Notes under the pieces: generated by a model | The model's input: the letters and a program-made list of their open reading frames with translations, nothing else | The model's database searches: none | What the model was told of the DNA's origin: nothing | Part shown: positions 1 to 5,663 of the stretch, piece by piece | How the letters are laid out: each line of letters starts with the position of its first letter | How positions within the stretch are numbered: position 1 is the stretch's first letter | Assembly: GCA_913052075.1 (NCBI GenBank) | Contig: CAJXDD010000115.1 | Span: 1 to 8,682, forward strand | Length of the DNA stretch: 8,682 nucleotides | From: UBA9926 sp913052075 | Lineage (GTDB): Bacteria; Pseudomonadota; Gammaproteobacteria; Pseudomonadales; Azotimanducaceae | Direction: 5' to 3' | Made by a program: the position numbers and the translations under genes

Positions 1-409
1 ATTCGCTCACCCAATCCAGGATGTAAGTTCGCTTGGATATTCGCCACTCGCCGTCGCGACGTAAACATTCATCCAAATATCTGCCGCCATAAAACCGATC
101 CACTGCATCCTTTCGCTCGGTGTACCCGTGGGATATCCCATACGATTCGCATTGCGCTACGTCGCCGCTTACTGAAATGACGGGATTGAAGGTAGTGTGC
201 CATCTCCTCGCTGCGCGCTTTTCCATCGCCATAACAAGCGGCACGAACGCTTCCGCTGAACCTTGAAAGAAACCGTAATCGATTGGTGCGTCAGGCCAAA
301 AGACGGCGTGAAGTGCCTCTTCGTCGAGCCAGTCCAGCGCGCGGCAGTACCTTGAATTGAGATCGATAATCTGATCTTTTGCGATCAGGTTCTCTATATC
401 GGCGTTCAT
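1..409 (-). CDS. SnoaL-like / nuclear transport factor 2 family protein (3' end outside window)
   Basis: Reading leftwards from the ATG at 409-407, 136 codons stay open to the window edge, so the C-terminus is missing. The protein starts MNADIENLIAKDQIIDLNSR. It shows the SnoaL_4 pattern: an N-terminal helix, then YCRALDWLDEEALHAVFWPDA (residues 21-41, matching the family's Y..ALD..D...L...F.PDA), a histidine in RWHTTF (H71), and the closing strands FYGGRYLDECLRRDGEWRIS and KRTYILDW (107-133). These cone-shaped alpha+beta barrels include dehydratases, isomerases and cyclases of steroids and polyketides, as well as many proteins of unknown role; the substrate cannot be told here. A weak GGGAA lies about 8 bases before the ATG, and no better in-frame start is seen upstream. 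It is divergent from azlC. Family assignment is firm; function is not. Confidence 0.85.
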   Translation of the reverse strand, partial: MNADIENLIAKDQIIDLNSRYCRALDWLDEEALHAVFWPDAPIDYGFFQGSAEAFVPLVMAMEKRAARRWHTTFNPVISVSGDVAQCESYGISHGYTERKDAVDRFYGGRYLDECLRRDGEWRISKRTYILDWVSE

Positions 410-503
410 GAACCTGTTCCCATGCGTTATTGCTATGCACCACAGTATGCGGGGAAAGCGAGACCAGACTCAATTTAAAAGATCACAAGAACTGTATTAC
501 CAT

Positions 504-541
504 CAAGAGGCGGAGTTTATGGCAAGAGGCGGAGTTTGTGG
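504..541. repeat. Tandem 19-bp direct repeat, two copies
   Basis: CAAGAGGCGGAGTTTATGG (504-522) is followed without a gap by CAAGAGGCGGAGTTTGTGG (523-541), differing at one base. A looser third copy, CAAGTGGGCGGAGTTGTG, lies at 625-642. The spacing and G-rich core could reflect binding sites for a regulator of the divergent genes, or simple slippage duplication. Confidence 0.8.
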
Positions 542-799
542 CGTCGCAGTCGGACAACCCTGAAGCCCGATTTCGATCGAGCAAATTCTCGAGCGCGCCG
601 ATTCAGGACTCTACGAATGCACAGCAAGTGGGCGGAGTTGTGTAATGCTGAAACCGTTTTAATTGGGTCGATTTTTTGAGTGGATCATCCGGGTTGTTCG
701 CTCAGGTGCGATACCGAAACCCGTCCCGGTTCCATCGTGTTTGTAATTAGCGGGGCGTTAGCAGTGCAATGTCATCCCAGTCAGACTTGGTCCAAAGCT

Positions 800-809
800 G
801 AACCGGTTC
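800..809. promoter_or_regulatory. Perfect 10-bp palindrome GAACCGGTTC upstream of azlC
   Basis: GAACCGGTTC equals its own reverse complement and ends 22 bases before the azlC start codon. The place suits an operator for a dimeric repressor, but palindromes of this length also occur by chance and no regulator gene is in view. Confidence 0.3.
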
Positions 810-822
810 GTTAAGGTTGTGT

Positions 823-826
823 AGGA
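823..826 (+). promoter_or_regulatory. Ribosome binding site choosing the azlC start
   Basis: AGGA (823-826) lies 5 bases before the ATG at 832. It fits that start better than the in-frame TTG at 817 or the ATG at 841, which would be 14 bases away. Confidence 0.6.
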
Positions 827-831
827 ACTCA

Positions 832-1557
832 ATGGTTCATATGAGCAAGCGATTAGCATGGCTGGAATTCGGGCTTGGTGTGCGCGACCAACTCCCGTTG
901 CAGCTAGGGGTAGTGCCCTTTGGCGTTGTGTTTGGAGTGCTCGGAACATCAGCAGGCTTGTCACCCTTTGAGACGATCTTGATGTCCTCGCTGGTGTTTG
1001 GCGGTGCCAGTCAAATCGTATTCGTACAACTCTGGGCGGCGGGTGCGCCTCCTGTGATTGTGGGTGGGTCCGTCGCCATCGTGAATGCAAGGCATTTACT
1101 GTACAGCGCCGCTATGGCCCCTTACCTGGCATCGAAACGGCTTAGCTGGCGTATTGTCTTGGCCTACCTCCTGACGGACGAGGCTTTTATCGTTTCTAGT
1201 AAGCGGTTTCAGTCTGACCGTGCCGAGCTCGCGCATTTTCATTTACTGGGTTCTGGACTAACCCTTTGGGTGTGTTGGCAGATCGCGACCATCTTTGGTG
1301 TCTTCGCGGGAACCACTATCCCCGAGGGCTGGCATTTGGAGTTTGCGATCCCACTCACGTTTATTGCGTTGATCGCCCCTTTGCTTCGCAACTGGCCCCA
1401 TGTGGTGGCATCTTTCGTTGCCGCGGGCGTCGCTGTGATGGGTCAATCACTGCCATATAACAGCTGGCTGATCCTTGCAGCGGGGTTCGGTGTAATGGTT
1501 GGCGGCTGGCTTTCCCTTAGGCAAGACGCGCGTTCAAGGCAGGAGCGTGGATCGTGA
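832..1557 (+). CDS. azlC: AzlC family branched-chain amino acid exporter, large subunit
   Basis: This is a 241-residue inner-membrane protein of the AzlC/YgaZ family. With a small AzlD/YgaH partner it exports branched-chain amino acids (in some bacteria azaleucine, valine or methionine). Family hallmarks visible are PFGVVFG (29-35), FGGASQ (56-61), NARHLLY (85-91) and LTDE (114-117), with long hydrophobic stretches around 23-40, 48-70, 75-98, 136-160, 171-185, 190-205 and 210-226. The length is normal for the family. AGGA 5 bases upstream supports the ATG at 832; the frame also has a TTG at 817 and an ATG at 841. The last base triplet overlaps the azlD start, so the two are almost surely translationally coupled. 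The substrate of this copy is inferred from the family only; other amino acids are possible. Confidence 0.93.
   Translation: MVHMSKRLAWLEFGLGVRDQLPLQLGVVPFGVVFGVLGTSAGLSPFETILMSSLVFGGASQIVFVQLWAAGAPPVIVGGSVAIVNARHLLYSAAMAPYLASKRLSWRIVLAYLLTDEAFIVSSKRFQSDRAELAHFHLLGSGLTLWVCWQIATIFGVFAGTTIPEGWHLEFAIPLTFIALIAPLLRNWPHVVASFVAAGVAVMGQSLPYNSWLILAAGFGVMVGGWLSLRQDARSRQERGS
1541..1545 (+). promoter_or_regulatory. Ribosome binding site for azlD inside azlC
   Basis: AGGAG lies 8 bases before the GTG start at 1554, within the last codons of azlC. It supports a GTG start overlapping the azlC TGA. Confidence 0.6.
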
Positions 1558-1853
1558 TCTGGTGGGTGATGGTCTGCGCGGGACTAGCCAATTTTTTGTC
1601 AAGGTTTCTGATGTTCTCAGGAATTCGAGGCATACGAGTACCGGAGACAATAGAGCCTTTTCTCGCCTATGTGCCGACTGCGGTTATGTCGGCGATGATT
1701 GCCGACGCGATGTTAGGGAATGCTGATGCAGCAATGGATGAAGTCATTGTCAGGTGCGCCGTCGGTGTGCTCGCACTAGTTACCGCACTGATATTTCGTT
1801 CTGTATTGCTCACCATCATCGTGGGCTTGCTCGCCTACCAATGGTTGCTTTAG
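1554..1853 (+). CDS. azlD: AzlD family small subunit of the branched-chain amino acid exporter
   Basis: This is a 99-residue, very hydrophobic protein of AzlD/YgaH type, the obligate partner of AzlC in the inner membrane. It has about three to four membrane segments (roughly 1-20, 37-53, 64-80 and 82-98) and the AzlD-type stretch FLAYVPTAVMSAMI (36-49), corresponding to the family's L.YVP.AV motif. The start is GTG at 1554, whose last two bases form part of the azlC stop (GTGA, 4-base overlap); AGGAG precedes it by 8 bases. Length and position directly behind azlC are as expected for this family, so the pair should form one transporter. No Lrp-like regulator is adjacent in the window. Confidence 0.92.
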   Translation: MIWWVMVCAGLANFLSRFLMFSGIRGIRVPETIEPFLAYVPTAVMSAMIADAMLGNADAAMDEVIVRCAVGVLALVTALIFRSVLLTIIVGLLAYQWLL

Positions 1854-2131
1854 TTCGGAATTTTACGCTTAAGAACTAGACACTTTGGCGGAAGCGACGA
1901 CACGCTTCGCGGCGCCTCGCTATCCTGCTTTTTATGAATGCGGTTATCTGGTGGAGCTAGGGTTGGCTAACGGGTGGCGTGGCTACTGGTGTGCAGCGAG
2001 CTGATCAATAGGTTTTTTTAATCGGACTTAGCACTCGGATCTCTTGAATGGACCCATAATTGGCCGGTCATAATACTTTTGGGCCAATCACCAACCGGAC
2101 TGACAAGCAGTCCGCTGGCTTGGGCTTCAAT
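1854..2131. other. Convergent intergenic gap with several hairpins, no gene seen
   Basis: This gap lies between the ends of azlD (plus) and the small secreted-protein gene (minus). It holds inverted repeats: TAGTTC/GAACTA (1851-1856 with 1873-1878), GAAGCG/CGCTTC (1891-1896 with 1903-1908), ATTGGCC/GGCCAAT (2059-2065 with 2082-2088) and CGGACT/AGTCCG (2096-2101 with 2109-2114). None is directly followed by a strong T-run. Short open frames such as the one at 1934 stop after a few codons. Confidence 0.5.
2059..2114. other. Two adjacent hairpins between convergent genes
   Basis: A perfect 7-bp stem (ATTGGCC/GGCCAAT, 16-base loop) is followed 7 bases later by a perfect 6-bp stem (CGGACT/AGTCCG, 7-base loop). 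They begin 18 bases past the stop of the minus-strand gene, where its transcript should end. They could help termination or mRNA 3' stability, but there is no T-tract. Confidence 0.4.
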
Positions 2132-2145
2132 TTAAGCGGGTTTTT
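2111..2145 (+). terminator. Weak candidate terminator for azlCD
   Basis: TCCGCT (2111-2116) can pair with AGCGGG (2135-2140) across an 18-base loop, directly followed by TTTTT (2141-2145). The stem is short with one G-T pair, lies 258 bases past azlD, and overlaps the end of the opposite gene, so this is only a candidate. Confidence 0.22.
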
Positions 2146-2416
2146 CGCCGGATTCCTCTTCACTCACCGCGACCGAGGGCTTTTCAATGCGATAGCCCAT
2201 TGCTTGCCATGCCTCAAGGCTCCGGCAGATCGTTTTCTTTCGTTCGCCCGAGTAATCATGCACTTTGATTCGCGCGCAGTATTTGCCCTTGTCATTGAGT
2301 GTTGCGGTGTATCGGTAGTCTTGCTCATCTGCGGCTGCGCCTGAGGTGTAGGTGAGCAGGGCCACAATGAGGCCGGTAGTTAGTTTTGATGCTAGGTGGT
2401 TCATTGTTTTGTCCAT
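2132..2416 (-). CDS. Small secreted (periplasmic) protein with a cysteine pair, function unknown
   Basis: This is a 94-residue protein with a typical Sec signal: a positive start, hydrophobic core LTTGLIVALLTYTSG (about 12-26) and a likely signal peptidase cut after AAA (27-29), giving a mature protein of about 65 residues starting DEQDYRY. The mature part has two cysteines, KYCARIK (C47) and KKTICRSLEAW (C64), spaced as in many small proteobacterial periplasmic proteins with a C...CR..EW pattern. They probably form a disulfide. The tail is acidic and charged. The ATG at 2416 is chosen; the ATG at 2404 also works and keeps the signal, and neither has a clear Shine-Dalgarno site. A longer frame from 2500 would put an unnatural extension before the signal. 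It is convergent with azlCD. I do not recognise a named family. Confidence 0.75.
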   Translation of the reverse strand: MDKTMNHLASKLTTGLIVALLTYTSGAAADEQDYRYTATLNDKGKYCARIKVHDYSGERKKTICRSLEAWQAMGYRIEKPSVAVSEEESGEKPA

Positions 2417-2728
2417 ATTTGTTTGGGGGAGGATTGGGTCCGCGCAGCTGGCCGTGAGGTCACTCGCGCGCACGCTGACGTAAAGCAATCCAGGTGCCAA
2501 CTTGAAAGCGGCGCGCGCAGGGCACCGAAACGCTGCTCATATAAGGGTTTTCGAAGCCGAAGTCCCGTTAGGGTGGGCCGCAGAGCGGCATTGAGCGATC
2601 CAGCCAATTTTGATTGCACCGAATGGGGGACGACTATGCGCTGACTGTTTCGTTTAAGTGCGGGTTGACTTGCCTTTAGGTGTGGCTATCGAGCAATCTC
2701 GTGTCGTCGATAAAAAAGGTAGCTCGCC
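2417..2728. other. Divergent intergenic gap before the GH2 gene
   Basis: No gene is supported. Open frames on both strands here (for example 2396-2644 plus and 2401-2619 minus) have unnatural composition and no starts with ribosome sites. It must hold the promoters of the small secreted-protein gene (leftward) and the hydrolase gene (rightward); a candidate for the latter is listed separately. Confidence 0.55.
2665..2692 (+). promoter_or_regulatory. Candidate sigma-70-like promoter for the GH2 gene
   Basis: TTGACT (2665-2670) matches five of six -35 bases. TATCGA (2687-2692), 16 bases later, matches three of six -10 bases. Transcription would begin near 2699, about 30 bases before the ATG. 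The -10 is poor. Confidence 0.28.
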
Positions 2729-4453
2729 ATGGACGCACTTCAAATGCCCCGCCCGCAAATTCAGCGCAGTGAATGGCTCTGCCTCGACGGCGAGTGGGAG
2801 TACAAGGAGGATCCCGAGGAGATCGGTCTTAATCAGAAGTGGTTTGATGGGCTCGACACGAGCGATCGAATACTGGTGCCTTTCCCGCCAGGCGCTGAAC
2901 TGAGCGGGCAGCCTTTCTCGTCCTCGAAAGTGGTTTGGTTTGAAAAGACGTTTACCGCGCCCGATTGGGACACCGAAGAGATTTTGCTGACGCTTGGAGC
3001 GGCAGACTATCGGGCCGATGTTTGGGTCAATGGGCATCTTGTGGGATCCCATGCAGGGGGATACACACCCGTTACCTGTGTCATCAATCATGCTATGCGA
3101 AATGGCGAAAACCGGATGGTTATCCGTTGCGCAGACCCCTTGACCTGGGAAATCCCGAGAGGCAAGCAGGCGGCGGATACAAAGTGGCCGATTGACTATG
3201 ATGCAGTTATTGGGCTTTGGCAGTCCGTCTGGATCGAGCTGGTCCCAGATGTGCATGTTATCTCGATGCAGTATCGGTTTGAGTATGCGCTTAATACGCT
3301 GAGCGTACTGGTAAGGCTGTCAAGCAATGCTCATGGGTTGGTTCGGGTTAGCCTTGGTGATGCAGCGAGCGAGGTCAGTGCTGAAATTGCTGGGCGAAGT
3401 GAAGTTAAGCTTCGATTTGAACTGGATGACCCGCGATTATGGTCGCCTGAGGATCCGCATTTGTACGCCGTGGAGTGCTGGGTTGAGCGCGACGGAGGTC
3501 AACCGGATAGAGTTACGAGCTACTGTGGGCTGCGAGAAGTTGAGTTTAGGCAAAATGGCTTTTACCTAAATGGTCAGCGACGGTTTCTTCGAGGCATTCT
3601 CGATCAGGGATATTTCCCCAAAGGGTGGTACACGCCTCCCTCTGAGGAGGAACTCATTCGAGACATCGAGCTTACGCTTGAGCTAGGCTTTAACCTCTCA
3701 AGAAAGCACCAAAAAGTAGAAGATCCTAGGTTTTACTATTGGGCCGACCGGTTAGGTCTGCTTGTTTGGGCTGAGATGCCCTCAGGGAGAGTGTTTTCGA
3801 GCCAGTTGCGGGAAGATCTAACCGAACAATGGATGGCGCTAGTCGAAGGTCTTCAGCATCACCCCAGCGTGGTCGCCTGGGTGCCATTCAATGAGTCCTG
3901 GGGCGTTTGGCACCAAACATCTCGGCCCGAGCAGCAGGAGTGGGTGCGCGCGCTCTATCATCTCACCAAATCCAGCGATCCCACTCGGCCGGTCATCGCT
4001 AACGATGGATGGGAATTTGTGGTCGGTGATGCCTTTACGCTCCACTTGTATCAGCAAACAGGAGAGGCGCTTGAGCAGGCGCTCGATCGATTGATCAACG
4101 ATCCAGTCAGCCCCATCGCAGATTCACCTGGCGCGCGCGTTGGCGCTATTCACACAGCATCTCTTGCAGGTCTTCCGATTCTGATTACTGAATGCGGCGG
4201 GGTAGGATTCGATCCAAGTGCCAAAGTGACCGAGGAAGCGTTCGCCTATGGCGACTGGCCAGAGGATGAAGCGAGTTTCAAAAGCCGGGTAGCGGACCTA
4301 ACGAGCTCGCTGAATAATAACGAGAAGATCGCTGGTTTCGTATGGACGCAGTTGACGGATGTTGCTCAAGAGACCAATGGCCTGCTTTACTTTGATCGAT
4401 CGCCCAAGATTGACGTGGCTTGGCTGTCAAAACACATTCGAGGGCTTCCGTGA
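2729..4453 (+). CDS. Glycoside hydrolase family 2 protein (beta-galactosidase/beta-glucuronidase-like)
   Basis: This 574-residue protein is a retaining beta-glycosidase of family 2. Domains in order are a jelly-roll sugar-binding domain (about 14-172, with GSHAGGYTPV at 106-115, RGKQ at 144-147 and IGLWQSVWIE at 161-170), an immunoglobulin-like domain (about 173-272), and a TIM barrel (about 273-574). The barrel contains LRGILDQGYFPKGWYT (287-302), GFNLSRKHQKVEDP (320-333), LVWAEMPS (345-352), the acid/base motif FNES (E389) and the nucleophile motif ILITECGG (E488). Both catalytic glutamates are in the expected places. No signal peptide is seen, so it should be cytoplasmic. Stops at 2711 and 2720 are in frame upstream, making 2729 the first ATG; its ribosome site (AAGGTAG) is weak. 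It is shorter than LacZ (about 1000 residues) but matches the short GH2 subgroup with PRGKQ. The sugar and aglycone cannot be told from sequence. Confidence 0.93.
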   Translation: MDALQMPRPQIQRSEWLCLDGEWEYKEDPEEIGLNQKWFDGLDTSDRILVPFPPGAELSGQPFSSSKVVWFEKTFTAPDWDTEEILLTLGAADYRADVWVNGHLVGSHAGGYTPVTCVINHAMRNGENRMVIRCADPLTWEIPRGKQAADTKWPIDYDAVIGLWQSVWIELVPDVHVISMQYRFEYALNTLSVLVRLSSNAHGLVRVSLGDAASEVSAEIAGRSEVKLRFELDDPRLWSPEDPHLYAVECWVERDGGQPDRVTSYCGLREVEFRQNGFYLNGQRRFLRGILDQGYFPKGWYTPPSEEELIRDIELTLELGFNLSRKHQKVEDPRFYYWADRLGLLVWAEMPSGRVFSSQLREDLTEQWMALVEGLQHHPSVVAWVPFNESWGVWHQTSRPEQQEWVRALYHLTKSSDPTRPVIANDGWEFVVGDAFTLHLYQQTGEALEQALDRLINDPVSPIADSPGARVGAIHTASLAGLPILITECGGVGFDPSAKVTEEAFAYGDWPEDEASFKSRVADLTSSLNNNEKIAGFVWTQLTDVAQETNGLLYFDRSPKIDVAWLSKHIRGLP

Positions 4454-4540
4454 GCAAATGCTGAACTCGAGTTACTAGAGACGCTTAAACGGGGCACACT
4501 CACTCAATGGGTGAGCGCAGTCCTTAGCACGCTGAACGGT

Positions 4541-4557
4541 TGAGGTGGCTTGCCTCA
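4541..4557 (+). other. Small hairpin between GH2 and lipocalin-like genes
   Basis: TGAGG (4541-4545) pairs with CCTCA (4553-4557) over a 7-base loop, 41 bases before the next start. A second weak hairpin, CTCAC/GTGAG, lies near 4498-4515. Neither is followed by a T-run, so termination between the two genes is not indicated. Confidence 0.25.
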
Positions 4558-4585
4558 GGCTGGCATACAAGAATTTTCGGTGGAC

Positions 4586-4591
4586 GAGGAG
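4586..4591 (+). promoter_or_regulatory. Strong ribosome binding site deciding the start at 4598
   Basis: GAGGAG ends 6 bases before the ATG at 4598, the best Shine-Dalgarno in the window. It argues against the upstream in-frame TTG at 4550. Confidence 0.75.
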
Positions 4592-4597
4592 AACGCA

Positions 4598-5563
4598 ATG
4601 GCCAAAATTATCGGCAATATCAAACCAGAGGATGATTACACCCATCCACTTGGACCGGAGCCTAATTTTAACGAATCGGTGTACTTCAATTTCTTTGATC
4701 GTACGCAAAACCGTGGGGGATTTGTGCGGATTGGGAATCGGGCAAACGAGGGTTATGCCGAAATGACGGTGATTGTCTGGAACCCTGACGGCTCCGCGCT
4801 ATTTAACTATGCCAAGCCTGATATTGCCGATAACAACGGCTGGAACGCTGGCGGGTTATCGATCGACATTTTGGAGCCCGCAGAGCGCGTGAGGACGCGG
4901 TACGAGGGCAAGGCGCTTTTGATGGCTAACCCCAAAGACATGCAAGATCCGAGCGCCGCGTTTAAGAACAATCCGCGAACATCGCTTCTCATTGACCTTG
5001 AGCACCAAGCGGTTGGGCCGATGTACGGCCACGTGGGTGAGCCAGGAGACGGCAATGAATTTGCAAGATCGCACACGGAGCAGCACATGGGCGTTAAAGG
5101 GCAGCTGCAATTGGGGGATGAGGCGCCCATCTCGTTTAAGGGCTGGGGGTTGCGAGATCATAGTTGGGGCCCGAGATTCTGGCAGGCGACGCCTTCTTAT
5201 CGTTGGATCACCGGCAACTTTGGTGACGATTTGGGCATGATCGTGACGACTAACGGACAGGGACAAGGGAAAGGGCTTTTCCAGAAAGGTGATGAACTGG
5301 TTCGCATTGGTGAGGCCTCGCTGGAAACAGTGTACGAGCCTGGTACGGCCTTTCACCGGTCGCTCAAGGCGGAGCTAAAGACGGAAGCGGGCGACCTGCA
5401 CGTATTGGAGGGCCGCGTAATGGGCTATATCCCGCTTCGGAATCGGCGCTCCGGGAAGAATACGCATGTGGGCGAGGGAATGACGGAGTACACCTTGGAT
5501 GGAGAGCGAGTGGGTTACGGTCTCAGTGAGTATCTGAACCAGCCCGACGAGGATTGCAAATAG
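4598..5563 (+). CDS. RDHSWG-motif protein, AttH/CrtC-lipocalin-like (DUF7064/DUF7065-type)
   Basis: This is a 321-residue soluble protein without a signal peptide or membrane segment. The N-terminal half has NESVYFNFFDRTQNRGGFVRIGNRANEG (25-52), then AEMTVIVWNPDGSALFNY (54-71). The C-terminal half carries the hallmark GWGLRDHSWGPRFW (182-195), then YRWITGNFGDDLGMIV (201-216) and the closing DGERVGYGLSEYLNQP (301-316). The G.RDHSWGPR motif is typical of a two-domain beta-sandwich family related to the AttH/CrtC/tocopherol-cyclase lipocalins. I recall such proteins being split into DUF7065 (N-terminal) and DUF7064 (C-terminal), but could not check this. Relatives act on or carry hydrophobic isoprenoid, steroid or carotenoid molecules; here the ligand is unknown. 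The start is fixed by GAGGAG 6 bases before the ATG. It lies 144 bases after the GH2 gene and 100 before the cytochrome gene, same strand. Confidence 0.8.
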   Translation: MAKIIGNIKPEDDYTHPLGPEPNFNESVYFNFFDRTQNRGGFVRIGNRANEGYAEMTVIVWNPDGSALFNYAKPDIADNNGWNAGGLSIDILEPAERVRTRYEGKALLMANPKDMQDPSAAFKNNPRTSLLIDLEHQAVGPMYGHVGEPGDGNEFARSHTEQHMGVKGQLQLGDEAPISFKGWGLRDHSWGPRFWQATPSYRWITGNFGDDLGMIVTTNGQGQGKGLFQKGDELVRIGEASLETVYEPGTAFHRSLKAELKTEAGDLHVLEGRVMGYIPLRNRRSGKNTHVGEGMTEYTLDGERVGYGLSEYLNQPDEDCK

Positions 5564-5625
5564 GCGCTTGTGATTCGCTTAACGCTTCCCTGTTCCACAT
5601 CGAAGTCCTCGATACCGGGTTTTCA

Positions 5626-5643
5626 TATTGCTGCTGGGCAATA
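5626..5643 (+). other. Hairpin in the leader of the cytochrome gene
   Basis: TATTGC (5626-5631) and GCAATA (5638-5643) form a perfect 6-bp stem with loop TGCTGG. It sits 20 bases before the favoured ATG at 5664 and only 8 before the ribosome site. There is no T-run, so it is more likely to affect translation or mRNA stability than to terminate. Confidence 0.4.
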
Positions 5644-5651
5644 GGCAATTT

Positions 5652-5655
5652 GGAA
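5652..5655 (+). promoter_or_regulatory. Ribosome binding site favouring the cytochrome start at 5664
   Basis: GGAA (5652-5655) lies 8 bases before the ATG at 5664. The ATG at 5730, which would give a more usual 25-residue signal peptide, has only GTGGG directly touching it, so the start stays uncertain. Confidence 0.45.
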
Positions 5656-5663
5656 TGGCAACA

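Larger units (their letters stand above)
410..831. other. Intergenic gap between divergent SnoaL-like gene and azlC
   Basis: No convincing gene is present. A 71-codon plus-strand open frame (430-645) has no family resemblance and no ribosome site. The gap holds a tandem 19-bp repeat (504-541), a degenerate third copy (625-642) and a 10-bp palindrome (800-809) before azlC. TGTAAT at 742-747 resembles a -10 box but has no acceptable -35. Since the flanking genes diverge, promoters for both must lie here, but I cannot place them. Confidence 0.6.

Noticed and set aside
504..642. Short CRISPR-like array
   Set aside because: There are only two adjacent copies without spacers plus one worn copy, and no cas genes are present.
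430..645. 71-codon plus-strand open frame in the gap before azlC
   Set aside because: No ribosome site, odd composition, part of it encoded by the tandem repeat, and no family resemblance.
758..1090. 110-codon minus-strand open frame
   Set aside because: It is antisense to the well-supported azlC gene and arginine/serine-rich in the way of a shadow frame.
2654..3256. 200-codon minus-strand open frame
   Set aside because: It lies opposite the GH2 sugar-binding domain, which has clear conserved motifs; the antisense product shows no domain.
4856..5356. 166-codon minus-strand open frame
   Set aside because: It is antisense to the RDHSWG protein gene, with no recognisable motif or start signal.
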